From positions 322,501-386,500 of the forward strand of contig JAVLUZ010000608.1 in the NCBI GenBank assembly GCA_036768485.1: 64,000 bases of DNA. Reading direction: 5' to 3'. Of the stretch, positions 1-10,689 are shown piece by piece; the first letter of the stretch is position 1, and each line of letters starts with the position of its first letter. This DNA is from Mermis nigrescens. Its lineage: Eukaryota; Nematoda; Enoplea; Mermithida; Mermithidae. The position numbers were made by a program, and so were the translations under genes. A model generated the notes under the pieces. That model worked only from the letters and a program-made list of their open reading frames with translations, was not told the origin of the DNA and searched no databases.

Positions 1-365
1 ATTGGCTCCAAAAATCGGTTGCTGGGGTCTAAGAGTCGGTTGATGGGCTCCAAAAAAATCGGTTAGCTGGGTTTAAGCATCGGTTGGATGGCTCTAAAAA
101 TTCAATTGCTCATGGGTTCAACTCAATTTTTTAGAGCCCATCGACTGATTTTTAGACCCCAGCAACCGATTTTTGGAGCTCCGTAAAACCGATTTCTATC
201 CCCCAGCTTGGCCGATTTTTGGAGCTCACTAACCGATTCCCTTTGACCCCGGCAACCGAGCTTTAGACCCCGGTAACCCGATTTTTGGAGCCAGCCAACC
301 GGTTTACAAGACCCCAGCAACCGATTTTTGCGAGCCAAACGGCCAATTTTTTAGACCCTAGCAAC
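1..365. repeat. 21-bp satellite array, left part, with orientation switch
   Basis: Degenerate tandem copies of a 21-bp unit close to agaccccagcaaccgattt+tt. Bases 1 to about 115 carry the unit in reverse orientation and bases about 120-365 in forward orientation. The switch is a hairpin: ggctctaaaaattcaa near 92-107 pairs with tcaattttttagagcc near 121-136. Since 21 bp is seven codons, open reading frames through the array encode a meaningless heptapeptide repeat. The same array resumes at 2984. Confidence 0.85.
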
Positions 366-2983
366 GAGTGAGTCGGACCCGAGGGGCCTCGGCCTCGGCC
401 TCGGCAAGCCCCGCGCGTTTTTTGGAGCCTCCGGCCTCGCGCGCCGGGGGTGAGGCTGAAAAGTGCCGAGGCGCCGAGGGTTAAAATCAAATTTGAATAA
501 GTTTAATATGTCCGTTGAATACATTAACTATTTAGAATGCATCTACAGTACAGCGGCTATTTTTTACCTTATAGACTTTTCTTGTGTTTCTAGTCGCGTA
601 CCCAGTTCACACAAAGTTACATACAGCAAAGTGCCAATTTATTATTCATGTGATGACTAAGTTTTAATTCTCATGCTTGCTACATGGATCGAAAAGCACA
701 TCTCCGAAGGAGGGGTGAGGAGGCTTATTACCCTCTCAGGGTACAAGACTCAAGTCACTGTCAGACGATTTTTGGTAAAAACCTTTTGAATATTTTGAAC
801 CTAATTTTTACTATGGCAAAAGTGCAGTAACTATTAGAATTTCCCGAAGTGATAGAGTATTTTTGAATGTAAGCAAGAGTAAATAGACAAACTGTCACTA
901 TGAAACATGCATGTAACAGCTCAAAATTTTTGGGAGGGGCTCCTCGGCATACATGTAACGGCTAGAAATTTTGGGTGGGGGATTAGCTGACTCTTCATTC
1001 GTACGTCACAAATGGCAAAAGCACTCTAACATAGCCAGCACAAGCGCAAATTCTCATAAAATGGGGCGGGTGGGTCGAAATTTTCTGACGTTGGAGGGAA
1101 GGGTTAGGGGAGGACGTCCAACCCTGGATGGGTGAGTAATTCCTCAAAGCCCTTCCTGTTACTTGTATGGTTTTCGGCCATTTTTTATGGGAGAGAGCGT
1201 AAATGATTGCTGGATTTTCAGCCGAAAATCGCAGTAAACGTACCTAAAAATGGCCATTGTATGCAGGTTTTGCCACAAAATCAATTTTGGCTCGCGCATT
1301 TTTTGGAGCCATTTTTATACAATGCTAAAATACTTTATTGGACAAAGTGATATTAATTATATCGTTTTTCAGAATATCGCAGGAAATTTCAAAAATTTTC
1401 GGCGCTCTCGCGCAAAGATATCGCTAATATACTGTATTTAGATTGAAGCTAGGAAATAAAACACTCCAAAACTCAATTTCTGTGTAATCTCAGGCATCTT
1501 TACGGCAGATTTATATATCGTTTGCATCTCATTTATACTGTCTTGAGGACCTTATGCGTACCAAGTACTGTTTCAATAACTCTTGCACTTCTTTGCCGTC
1601 TCCAAAGATAAAATTGACTAATTGGTCCTGATAATGCATTGACTTTCTAAGCCACAGTAAGTGCTTATTACAAGATTTTATCGGCATATTACAACATCTC
1701 GTAATATTTCTGATTCGTGCAGTAGGTGCAACAAGCCGCCTTGGCTTTCTCAGTCAAGTCTTACGTGTAAATTTCATCAAAAGCTTCATAAAATTTTCAG
1801 GCGCTTCGCGCCAAATAATCTTATGAACTATATCCGAGGCCGAATTACCTACATTTTAGGACCCACAGTTTCTTGTATTCGGCAAAGATCTTTCATAAAT
1901 GCAAGAGACTCTTTCAGGACTCGTCTTTGTACATGCACAAAGATTTTTGGAGAGACAAAAACTGTAAAAGCCGTAAAATTCCCGAAAATTTTTGAAGCAA
2001 TCAGTAATTTGTCTCGTCCTACATATCTTTAAAATAGTAGAATTTGCATTTAGAATGGAATGCAAATGTCAAATATTCAGAGACCCAGGAATTAGCTAAG
2101 ATATGCCACCGAGTCAAAACCCCTGTTTTACCTTACTAAATCGCTACTGTTCCATACTATATATAATAGTACACAAAAATTTGCATGTACAAAATGTTCA
2201 AAGACTTTTGGATACCATCTTTGTACGTAAAAAGGTATCTTGCACAAAAAAACACTGTTTAGGACTGCATGCCGGTTGCAGGTCACACACTGGCAGTGTG
2301 TAAACGTGTGTATGTTTTAAAAATATATTTATATGAAATATCTACAAAAAATTTGTTCGCTCATACAAAAGACACTGCTTAATTTACTGGTCCTCCATTG
2401 TGGGATTTCACCCTTCCCTCAACTCTGGACCTTGGCGAAACTATGATCGGAGAGTACAGTGCAGTTTCTGTCATATTACCTACTACACCAGAATTGGATG
2501 ACTGAAAAAGCGTGTTTAAACATGCATTACTGCAAAAGCGAGGCACAACAATGGCTACAGTTCTGTCTTTACTTAGCTTATTTCGTTTGTTCGTATTTCT
2601 TTGACACTGTTTTCTTATTTATGTATAGTAATAAAAGTTTTTAAGTGCTTGTTCAGCCATATTTTTTATTAACTTTTCCAAGTCTTCAAGGGAAACTTGT
2701 TAAATTAAGTATGCTTTCATTCTGCTGACTTTATTCAATAAATCCTTCACACAATTAATCTACTATTATTGAAAATGACATTCGATAAAGTGTTCAATTT
2801 ACGATTATTCTCTAGCTCATGTGCATACAAAATATTCTAAGAGCACTATTTATGGGTATAGGTATTTAAGCTTGACCCTCGGCATTACCCTCGGCCTCGG
2901 CCTCGGCCGAGGCAAAGGATTTTAAGGCGCCTCGGCCTCGGCCGAGGCCGAGGTCCAAAGTACCCTCGGTCCTTTCACTGCCA
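366..2983. mobile_element. hAT-like element inserted in the 21-bp satellite
   Basis: The GC-rich ends (CCTCGGCCTCGG tracts at 380-410 and 2880-2965) are imperfect inverted repeats: gagtgagtcggacc on the left, and cagtgaaaggacc when the right end is read in reverse. The 8-bp sequence ctagcaac flanks both sides (358-365 and 2984-2991). Removing the insert rejoins a normal satellite unit. The 8-bp duplication and CAGTG-like end point to the hAT superfamily. No transposase domain is recognisable inside; the short reading frames look random. Fragments of another repeat with tgtaacggct ends lie at about 903-1165, and the ggcgcttcgcgcc motif occurs at about 1800. Confidence 0.7.
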
Positions 2984-4168
2984 CTAGCAACTGATTATCG
3001 GACCCCAGTAACGGATTATGACCCCAGCAAGCGATTTATAAGCCCAATAAGCGATTTAGGACCCATCAATCAATTTTTCGAGCTCACCAACCGATTTCTA
3101 GACCCCCAGCAACCGATTTTTGGAGCCAACCAACCGGTTTTCAGACCCCAGCAACCGATTTTTATAGCCAACCAATCAAGTTTTAGACCCCAGCAACTGA
3201 TTTTCTTACTCCAATAACGGATTTAGGACCCAGCAAGCGATTTTTAAGCGATTTAGGACCCATCAATCAATTTTCCGAGCTCAGCAACAGAATTTTCGAG
3301 CCAACCAACCAATTTTTAGACCCCAGCAACTGATTTTTCGGACCCCAATAACGGAATTAGGACCACAGCAAGCAATTTTTAAGCCCACATAAGCGACTAA
3401 GGACCCTTCAATCAATTTTTCGAGCTCCACTAACGATTTCTAGACCCCGGCAACTGATTTTTGGAGATCACCAACCGATTTCTAGACCTCAGCAACCGAT
3501 TTTAAGAACCAACCAACCGGTTTTCAGACCCCAGCAACCGATTTTTATAGCCAACCAACCAACTTTTAGACCCCAGCAACTGATTTTCGGACCCCAATAA
3601 CGGATTTAGGAACCCAACAGGCGATTTTCAGCCCAATAAGCGATTTAGGACCCATCAATCAATTTTTCGAGCTCACAGACCGATTTGTAGACCCCGGCAA
3701 CCAATTTTTGGAGCCCATCAACTGATTTATAGATCTCAGCAACCGATTTTTGGAGCCAACCAACCGGTTTTGAGACCACAGCAACCGATTTCTGGACACC
3801 ACCAAGTGATTTTTTGACCATAGCAATCGATTTTTAGACCTCTGCAACCCATTTCTGGAGCCCACCAGCTGGTTTTTAGACCCCAGCAACCGATTTTTAA
3901 CCCACTAACTGATTTTGGAGCCCGGCAACTGGTTTAGGACCCCATCAACCGATTTTCGGAGCCAAGAACTGATTTTAAGACCCCAGAAACCGATTTTCGG
4001 ATCCCACCAACTGATTTTTTGACCCCAGCAATCGATTTTGAGACCTCAGCAACCGATTTTTGGGGTACAGCAACCGATTTTTGGAGCTCAGCAATCATTT
4101 TTTAGATCCCAACAACCGATTTTAAATCCCGGCAACCGAATCGGTTACTGGGCTTTCTAAAAATCGGT
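2984..4168. repeat. 21-bp satellite array, right part
   Basis: Continues the 21-bp satellite after the hAT-like insertion, with roughly 50 or more units of the gaccccagcaaccgattttt type. Units diverge in groups, which suggests higher-order repetition. The orientation flips again at about 4138, where ggcaaccga meets tcggttactggg, so both ends of the array carry reversed units. A 76-codon minus-strand frame at 3659-3889 (GSKNRLL-type heptads) comes from the repeat and is not a gene. Confidence 0.85.
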
Positions 4169-4379
4169 ACGTAAGTAATGCATAATTCAGAGATTATACT
4201 TAAGTAAGTAATGCCTAGTTTAGAGAAAATAATAATTCGTCAGATCAAAATAAAACACATGATGTATTTTTGTGATCTTCTACACATGGATGTATTAAAA
4301 ATACATGCATACTTGTCTGTCCACCTGTTTTATGTGTAAATAAACGCTAGTCTTTTAAACATACATTACTTGTTATTGA

Positions 4380-5545
4380 TGTTTAGGCCGCGCTGAATTC
4401 TGACAATTTTTGTAATGCAAAACTGCGTTTCAAAAAGTTGAAATATCAAAATTTTCCGGCGCTTCGCGCAGAATTTGGACAATTTTTGTAATGCAAAATT
4501 CCGTTTCAAAAAGTTGAAATATCAAAATTTTCCGGCGCTTTGCGCGGAATTTGGACAATTTTTGTAATGCAAAATTGCGTTTCAACAATGTAGAATCTCA
4601 AAATTTTCCAGCGCTTTACGCCAAATAGGTTTAATTTTATTACTTATTATTGATGCTTAAGCCGCGTCAAATTTGGACAATTTTTTTGTAACGCAAAATT
4701 GCGTTTCACAGAGCTTAAATTTCAAAATTTTCCGAATTCGGTTAATTTTTGTGATACAAAATTGCGTTTCAAAAAGGTGAAATCTCATAGTTTTCCGGCA
4801 CTTCGCGCCGAATTGATTTAATTTTATTACTTGTTATTGATGCTTAAGCCGCACCAAATTTGGACAATTTTTGTAATGCAAAATTGCGTATCACAAAGGT
4901 TAAATTTCAAAATTTTCTGGCGGTTCGCGCCGAATTCGGATAATTTTTGTGATGCAAAATTGCGTTTCAAAAAGGTGAAATCTCAAAATTCTCCGGCGTT
5001 TCGCGCCGAATTGATTTAATTTTATTACTTGTTATTGATGTTTAAGCCGCGCCAAATTTGGACAATTTTTGTAATACAAAATTGCGTTTCAAAAGGTGGA
5101 ATCTAGAAATTTTGCGGCGCTTCGCGCCGAATTGATTTAATTTTATTACTTCTTCTTGATGCTTAAGCCGCGCCAAATACGGACAATTTTTGTAATGCAA
5201 AATTGCGTTAAAAAAAGGTGAAATCTCAAAATTTTCCGGCGCTTCGCGCCAAATTGATTAAATTTTATTACTTGTTATTGATCTTTAAGCCGCGCCTAAT
5301 TCGGACAATTTTTGTAATGCAAAATTGCGTTTCAAAAGGTGGAATTCTAGAACTTTTCCGGCGCTTCGCGCCGAGTTGATTTTATTTTATTACTTGTTCT
5401 TGATGCTTAAGCCGCGCCGAATTCGGACAATTTTTTGTAATGCAAAATTGCGTTTCAAAAAGGTTAAATCCCACAAATTTCCGGCGCTTCGCGCCGAATT
5501 GATCTAATTTTATTATTCGTTATTGATGTTTAGAGGTTGCGCTGA
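4380..5545. repeat. 76/121-bp composite tandem array
   Basis: About eleven tandem units. Each contains gacaatttttgtaatgcaa, a gcgtttcaaaa block, and an aaaattttccgg core followed by the palindrome ggcgcttcgcgcc. Spacing is about 76 bp when units abut and about 121 bp when an AT-rich 45-bp spacer (ttgatttaattttattac, then ttgatgcttaagccgcgcc) is present. Single diverged relatives occur through the window (for example 6400-6545 reversed, 9000-9110, 25150-25190, 32490, 40430, 55940, 59290 and 63530). Confidence 0.8.
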
Positions 5546-6545
5546 ATTATGACAATTTTTCGTGCATTTCAAGAAGGATTTATATTTGAAATGAAAACGT
5601 ACTATTTGACGACATGAAAATGAGGAACTCTGAAGAAGTTTTAGTTTTACACGATGAATTGCATAAAAAATAAGCATATTAAAGGCGGTGAATGTCTCTC
5701 CATGATTAAAGGTCAATTGTTACTAGAGTAATGAATTTTTAAACATTTTTGCTATGCGAATTATCGATTGCACTATTTTTTTACACCATACTAATTTTGA
5801 CACACCATTTTTAATTAAAAAATTATGTCGCGAGAAATAGTGCGACTTCGCGTGAAATTATGAATGGACTTTGCGTGGAAGCAAGACTAACATGTTAAAA
5901 ATTCAACCACTTTTCTGGACTTAGGCAACCAACCAAAAAATTTGGCTCCGGTACCAGCCGGAGACTTTAAGGCTTGCCCAGCTATGCAGTGACATCCCTA
6001 CCTTACCCACCTGACGTAGACCACTCAAAAATTTTTTCCATCTTTTAAATTTTTTGTTTATATTTTTTGAGGGTAACTACCGTTCGAAAATAGAGCGCTC
6101 ATGTTGAAAAACCGATGTTTTTTTGCAGAAAGTCCATCCTATATCTGAATGGCCAGACCTAAAACGAGATTTTGAACATTTTGTTATTGTAAATATAGTG
6201 TACTGCAATAAATTTAATGAGCATAATAATTTCTTATTGAATTATCCTTGCGTTTATATGTATAAAGTATTGTAATCAGGCTCGTATCCAGGATTTTGTT
6301 TCGGGGAGGGTAAGGCAAGACCAGAATTTTTTTAACACTATAAGGGACCAAAGAAACTGCATTTTCAGACCTTAACTAGTGCATTTTTTGCAAGAAAATT
6401 GCTACAATCGGCACGATGCGGCCTAAACATCAATAGCTGATAATAAAAGTAAATCAATCTGACACGAAGCGCCGGAAAATTTCGAAATTATACCCTTCTA
6501 GAACGCACTTTTGCATTACAAAAAGTGTTCAAATCCGTTCAGAAG
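5546..6545. other. Gene-free repeat remnants
   Basis: No coding signal recognised. 5546-6290 is AT-rich single-copy-looking sequence. About 6285-6330 holds a fragment of the gtatccaggatt repeat end common in hAT MITEs. 6360-6545 is a reversed copy of the repeat that forms the array at 4380-5545, with gaagcgccgg at about 6470. That copy is the target of the element at 6554. Confidence 0.5.
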
Positions 6546-6553
6546 ATAAGGAT

Positions 6554-8729
6554 TAGTGATCGACCTGGGCCCCGGCCCTGGCAATCCCCGGCTATTTTCA
6601 GCATCCCCTGCCCCGGCCGGAGCAAGGTGGAAAAATGGCCGGGGCTGGGGAAAAATTTAGTGTAATTCGCATTTTATACAGGATAAGACACTGGCAGTTA
6701 TTTGTCAATGGGCAAGTATTAATTTTGAGAACTGTACTGATTCGACCTTATGTATACATAGTCCTTGTTATATCTTTGCTACTGTGTATAAATGAGCTTT
6801 TACTGAATAAATGTACAGGAAAATCTGCATGTTTTCGATTCCTTCACTTAACTTATTAAACCAAATGCTACTTTTATCTCATTTATTCGTAGCTAGTGGC
6901 TAAAACATTTAGAGTTGACAAATACCTTCTAACTCTAGTTGGAAATTGTACGTTTTCAAAAAGACAATTTTCACAAAGAACACTTATATACATTTAATTG
7001 AATGGAAACCGCCTGCTCTAAAACGCGTTTCTTGTGTATAGTTATTAGGACGGAAGTTAATTGTAATCAAATGTAGACTACGCTGCAGAATTGAGTTCGA
7101 TCCGATAAACTATATACCTATGTATGTCTCATTACATCCCCAATACCTATTCCGCCCAATCGCGCTACATCTCTGTGATTCCATTATAACGCGTTTCTTG
7201 CGTAATAGTTATTGCAGCAGAAGTGAATAATAGGCGGAAGTAAACTACACTGCAGTATTGCTACGTCCAATACCTATTCCGTCCAATCGCTACATCTTTG
7301 TGATTCCACTATTTCTGTTTCTGGTTTTGTTAGTAACGATTATTACTTCTATTTTTCATATTTTCCATCGGAGCTTTCTCTTTTATATTCAGGGTCTTTG
7401 TTTCTTACTTTAACTTGCCTGGAAAATTTATGCTGTTAGGGAGTTGACTGTGTGCCATCATTTCTACTCGCTTCCAGATATGCACAGTGAAAAATTTCTG
7501 GGGAGGGAGAGGGGGTGCAATCCAAATAAATTTTTTAAAGTGCCTTTTTTGCCGTAAAAACGCTTTAAATGCGTTGAAAACGCGCTTTTTAAGCATTTTT
7601 GACAATGCTCTTTCTTTGTAGAACATAAAACACGAAAAAAATCTTGAAAAATGCATTAAATTGGCCAGAATTTAGTCAGAAAGAGACTACTTATTTACAT
7701 TTCACCAAAGATTGACAATTTTGAGCCATTTAAACGTTAAAAACTCCTTAATCTAGACACTTCCCATGATTTTTCTGAAAAGTGTGAATTCTAGGAGGGG
7801 TGAAAAAATTTTTTGCGTGGGGTGAAAATTTTTTAGGGGGAGGGGGTGAAAACCCCCAAGCCCCCCCCCCATAATCATGTATGCTCGCTTCTATAAGTTG
7901 GCTCTCACTAAAATTTTCCATTTAGATTACATCAAATCGCAATTATATTCAGTTACTGTTTTTATAATTTATAACAAATGTATTTTTGTTTGCTATATGA
8001 ATATCTATCAGCCAGGAGTCTGTAGTTTGGCAATTTTTCGAAATTGACCCTACATATCAGACGACAGCGAAGTGCATCAAATGTAAATAAATATACAGTC
8101 GAGGAAAAACGCCTAAAACATATTCAACAAAAAACTTGCACGATCATCTGAAGAAGAAACATAAGCACGAATATGAAGCAGCTCAGGAAAAGAAGGATAA
8201 AGAGCGAACAAATGCTTGTGCATCGCGTGCCGAATCCCTAAATCGCATAAAAAGCTTGAAAGATGTCGAAGCAGAAAGTAAGAATCCTAAGCAACTCAAT
8301 GTTGATTCTAAAGCATAATTTGCGAGCAATTGGATTCGATACGTGAAAGCTCCCAAGCACTTTGGCTGACGAACATGTAGAATGCGGCGCAAGCAGCAGC
8401 AGTAGTGAAGATTCAAACGATATCGAGCGTGCTAATAGCAGTGACATAGAATTTGTTTATGATTCAGTCAATGAAACACTGGACTAAATCTGTTTCTTGT
8501 GACATAAATAGTAATAAAACTTGATTTGAAAAGGCGCACTCAACTTTGAACTTGCCATTTACTACTGAATGGAGTAATCGCTCATTATTTCTCTTCCTAT
8601 GCCCACCCCAAGTATGTATTATGCAATAATATTTTCCTTGTCTGACCCCGCCGACCGGGGCCGAGGATTTTTTTTCAGCCCCGGTACCGCCCCGGCCCCG
8701 GCCAAAAGTGTCGCCCCGGTCGATCACTA
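6554..8729. mobile_element. hAT-like element carrying a BED-finger relic
   Basis: Terminal inverted repeats are tagtgatcgacc at 6554 and ggtcgatcacta ending at 8729. GC-rich subterminal tracts (ccccggcc and similar) lie at 6566-6650 and 8640-8715. The flanks ataaggat (6546-6553) and atgaggaa (8730-8737) are a plausible diverged 8-bp target duplication. A related repeat near 9085-9110 (atgaagattttcaatcatag) supplies an empty-site comparison. Internally there is a partial tandem duplication (about 7020-7190 against 7185-7310, containing caatacctattccg) and a BED zinc-finger pseudogene. A related terminus (cagtgatcg plus GC-rich tract) lies at about 56937-57040. Confidence 0.7.
8001..8487 (+). 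pseudogene. BED-type zinc-finger (hAT transposase or ZBED-like) relic
   Basis: The reading frame from 8001 gives SVVWQFFEIDP, then a C-x2-C pair (KCIKCK), an in-frame TAA at 8088-8090, and then NLHDHLKKKHKHEYEAA, the H-x(4)-H part of a BED finger, ending at TAA 8316-8318. Similar coding sense continues in shifted frames (SSQAL, then an acidic SSSSSEDSND stretch) to TAA 8485-8487. At least one stop and two frameshifts make it non-functional. BED fingers are typical N-termini of hAT transposases and of ZBED proteins domesticated from them. The DDE catalytic domain is absent, so this is a truncated relic. Confidence 0.75.
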
Positions 8730-8737
8730 ATGAGGAA

Positions 8738-9468
8738 TTTCAATTATAGTGAAGTTCCAGAGCAAGTTATCGATAAAAATGTTGCAATCGACGAGGCGCG
8801 CCGGGAACATCAACAGAATACATTAAAAATGCAACCAGCACCGGAAATATTTTGGAATTTAACCCTTCTAGAACGCATTTTTTGCAATACAAAAATTTTC
8901 CTCAGTGTTAACCAAGCTCAAATTTTTTTCACATCTTGAAATTTCGATTCACAAAAACCCCTAAATGTAGAAATAACGTTGATAACAAGTGATTAAAATA
9001 AAATCAATCCGGCGCTAAGATTTTCGACATTTTACCTCTAAAGCGCATTTTCGCAATACAAAAATTGTCTAAATCCGTGCAAAATATGAAGATTTTCAAT
9101 CATAGTGAATTTCAAGAGCAACTTGTCTGAAAAATGAGATGTGATTACCGAAAAGAAAAATTGTGATAAATGAACTGTAATTTAATGTTCCTTTAACGTC
9201 GTGTCGTGGAGGTGGCTACAGTACATAGAAATAAGTAAAAGCGTAAATTTGTGCACAATAAAACTTGTCTATCTAATCTTATTTTTTATGTATCGAATTG
9301 CTTCATCAATTTTTTGCACGTTTGTAACCAAAAGTTTTTTCGGAGAGGATGCAAACATCTCGTGAATCTTTACAACAGAAGGGTTCAGGAATATATATTT
9401 AAATTCAAAATATTTTTTTGTTAAGAAAAATGAATATTGACTTGTCCTATTATGCGCTCTTTACTAAA
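8738..9468. other. Gene-free repeat remnants
   Basis: Two diverged copies of the dispersed repeat with ccttctagaacgcattttttgc (about 8860) and ccggcgctaag (about 9008), followed by AT-rich unique-looking sequence. No convincing coding potential or RNA gene seen. Confidence 0.4.
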
Positions 9469-9994
9469 TAGTCTGTTAAATTTATTCGAGAGCTCTTTCA
9501 GTGAATTCTTTGACGGCTACAGTATGCCTAACTAGGAAATTTACTGTTATATGACAGAAAAGTTGAATGGGGGCGAGCGGCCGCTATTCTTTAATTTTTA
9601 ATGCACCTAAGCGTCCACATAGACTTTTTTATAATTCAAGCATCTAAACAATGCTGTGACATACTACAGTAAGTGTGCTAAATAAAATCTTGCAGCAGGA
9701 ATCGAGCCCGTGTTGCTTCGACGACAAACAGACGTTTTACCTTTTCGCTAAGCGGACGGTTTCGGCGTTGTTTAAAATACTAATCTCTTGTAATTAACGG
9801 TCGATTTATATGACAAGCTGAATGCGCGAATTCCGTTCGCGTGTTGCATGATCTGCTTGGAAGACGAGAATGAATTATGCCGTTAGAAATTTTATCGAAA
9901 AACCCTTCCTTCCCATGTAAATAAGGGAAGATAGAGTTACTGTAGCCGTGGAAAAGATTTGCTGAGAAAGCTCTCGGATAAATGAAACAGACTA
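9469..9994. mobile_element. TA-target MITE with tRNA-like core, copy 1
   Basis: Starts tagtctg and ends cagacta. Long inverted ends (tttattcgagagctctttcag on the left and its reverse on the right) match the copies at 16559-17102 and 38585 onward. On the minus strand at about 9692-9758 there is a tRNA-like block with an A-box-like TAGCGAAAAGGTA and a B-box-like GGGCTCGATTCC. Length is 526 bp, with no protein-coding potential. Confidence 0.75.
9692..9758 (-). other. tRNA-like (Pol III promoter-like) block inside MITE
   Basis: Read on the minus strand it begins ccgcttagcgaaaaggta, runs through cgtctgtttgtcgtcgaag and ends gggctcgattcctgc. A and B boxes are spaced as in a tRNA. I could not fold it into a clean cloverleaf and it sits inside a transposable element, so it is tRNA-derived or tRNA-mimicking rather than a tRNA gene. 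Confidence 0.5.
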
Positions 9995-10141
9995 CAGTCT
10001 GCTTTACATAAGTTTTTGCATAAATTTAAAGGATTTTTTCGAAATACAGCCGGCGGATTGTGCTAATTATATATCAAATCAATGCTATAATAGCAATCAG
10101 TCTTTAAAATATATGCCCAAACTTGTGTGAAACAGCCTATA
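9995..10141. mobile_element. Short TA-target MITE, abutting copy
   Basis: Begins cagtctgctttacataag directly after the previous element and ends gtgtgaaacagccta. It matches the element at 44789-44946 over the termini and the internal block ccggcggattgtg to caatgctataatagc. About 150 bp, palindromic, non-coding. Confidence 0.6.
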
Positions 10142-10689
10142 GTTGTTAATAAAGAAATTTGCAAAAGTGGAAATGAATAAAAAGAGGTTACATGTATCTC
10201 ATCCACGATATTTGTCACCATTACTGAGGAAAGGCAAATAACATAGAATAATTTAAAATAAACAATATCAAAAAATAAAAAACAAGCTGTAGCTTAACTT
10301 GATCGACATGAAGGCTAACGAAAGGTTATGCTGACAGTTTTGTCCGCTGTACGACGTGTAAAAAGATCATCTGATAAATTTATTTACTGTAGAATGTGTA
10401 GATAGTGTAGTGTATCTATGTATACACGTATCGAATCCGGCGCGTTAGCCAAAAAGTTACAAACATTCGCTTTTGGACCGCGAGATCGTATACCCCGAAA
10501 AGCGGAGGCGATTCACCTACTTCGTCATTATTGGTCCCCTTAGCAAAGTCACGTATGTACCTTCGAGTATGCTGGAGCTAAGCCTACAGATTCGCCCCTC
10601 TATCCCAATACACTTTCATATTGAAAACATAAGCGACGTGACCGCTATTCCAATTAAGCTTGTTTGAGATCGGAAAAAATCGATATTGT
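10142..10689. other. Gene-free stretch
   Basis: AT-rich sequence with no recognised repeat ends. A 64-codon open frame at 10473-10667 has no recognisable domain and no splice context, so I do not call it a gene. Confidence 0.35.

Noticed and set aside
3659..3889. 76-codon minus-strand ORF with heptad GSKNRLL repeats
   Set aside because: The heptad is only the 21-bp satellite read in frame; neighbouring units break it at once.
10473..10667. 64-codon ORF
   Set aside because: No domain, no splice signals, no repeat partner; length is expected by chance.
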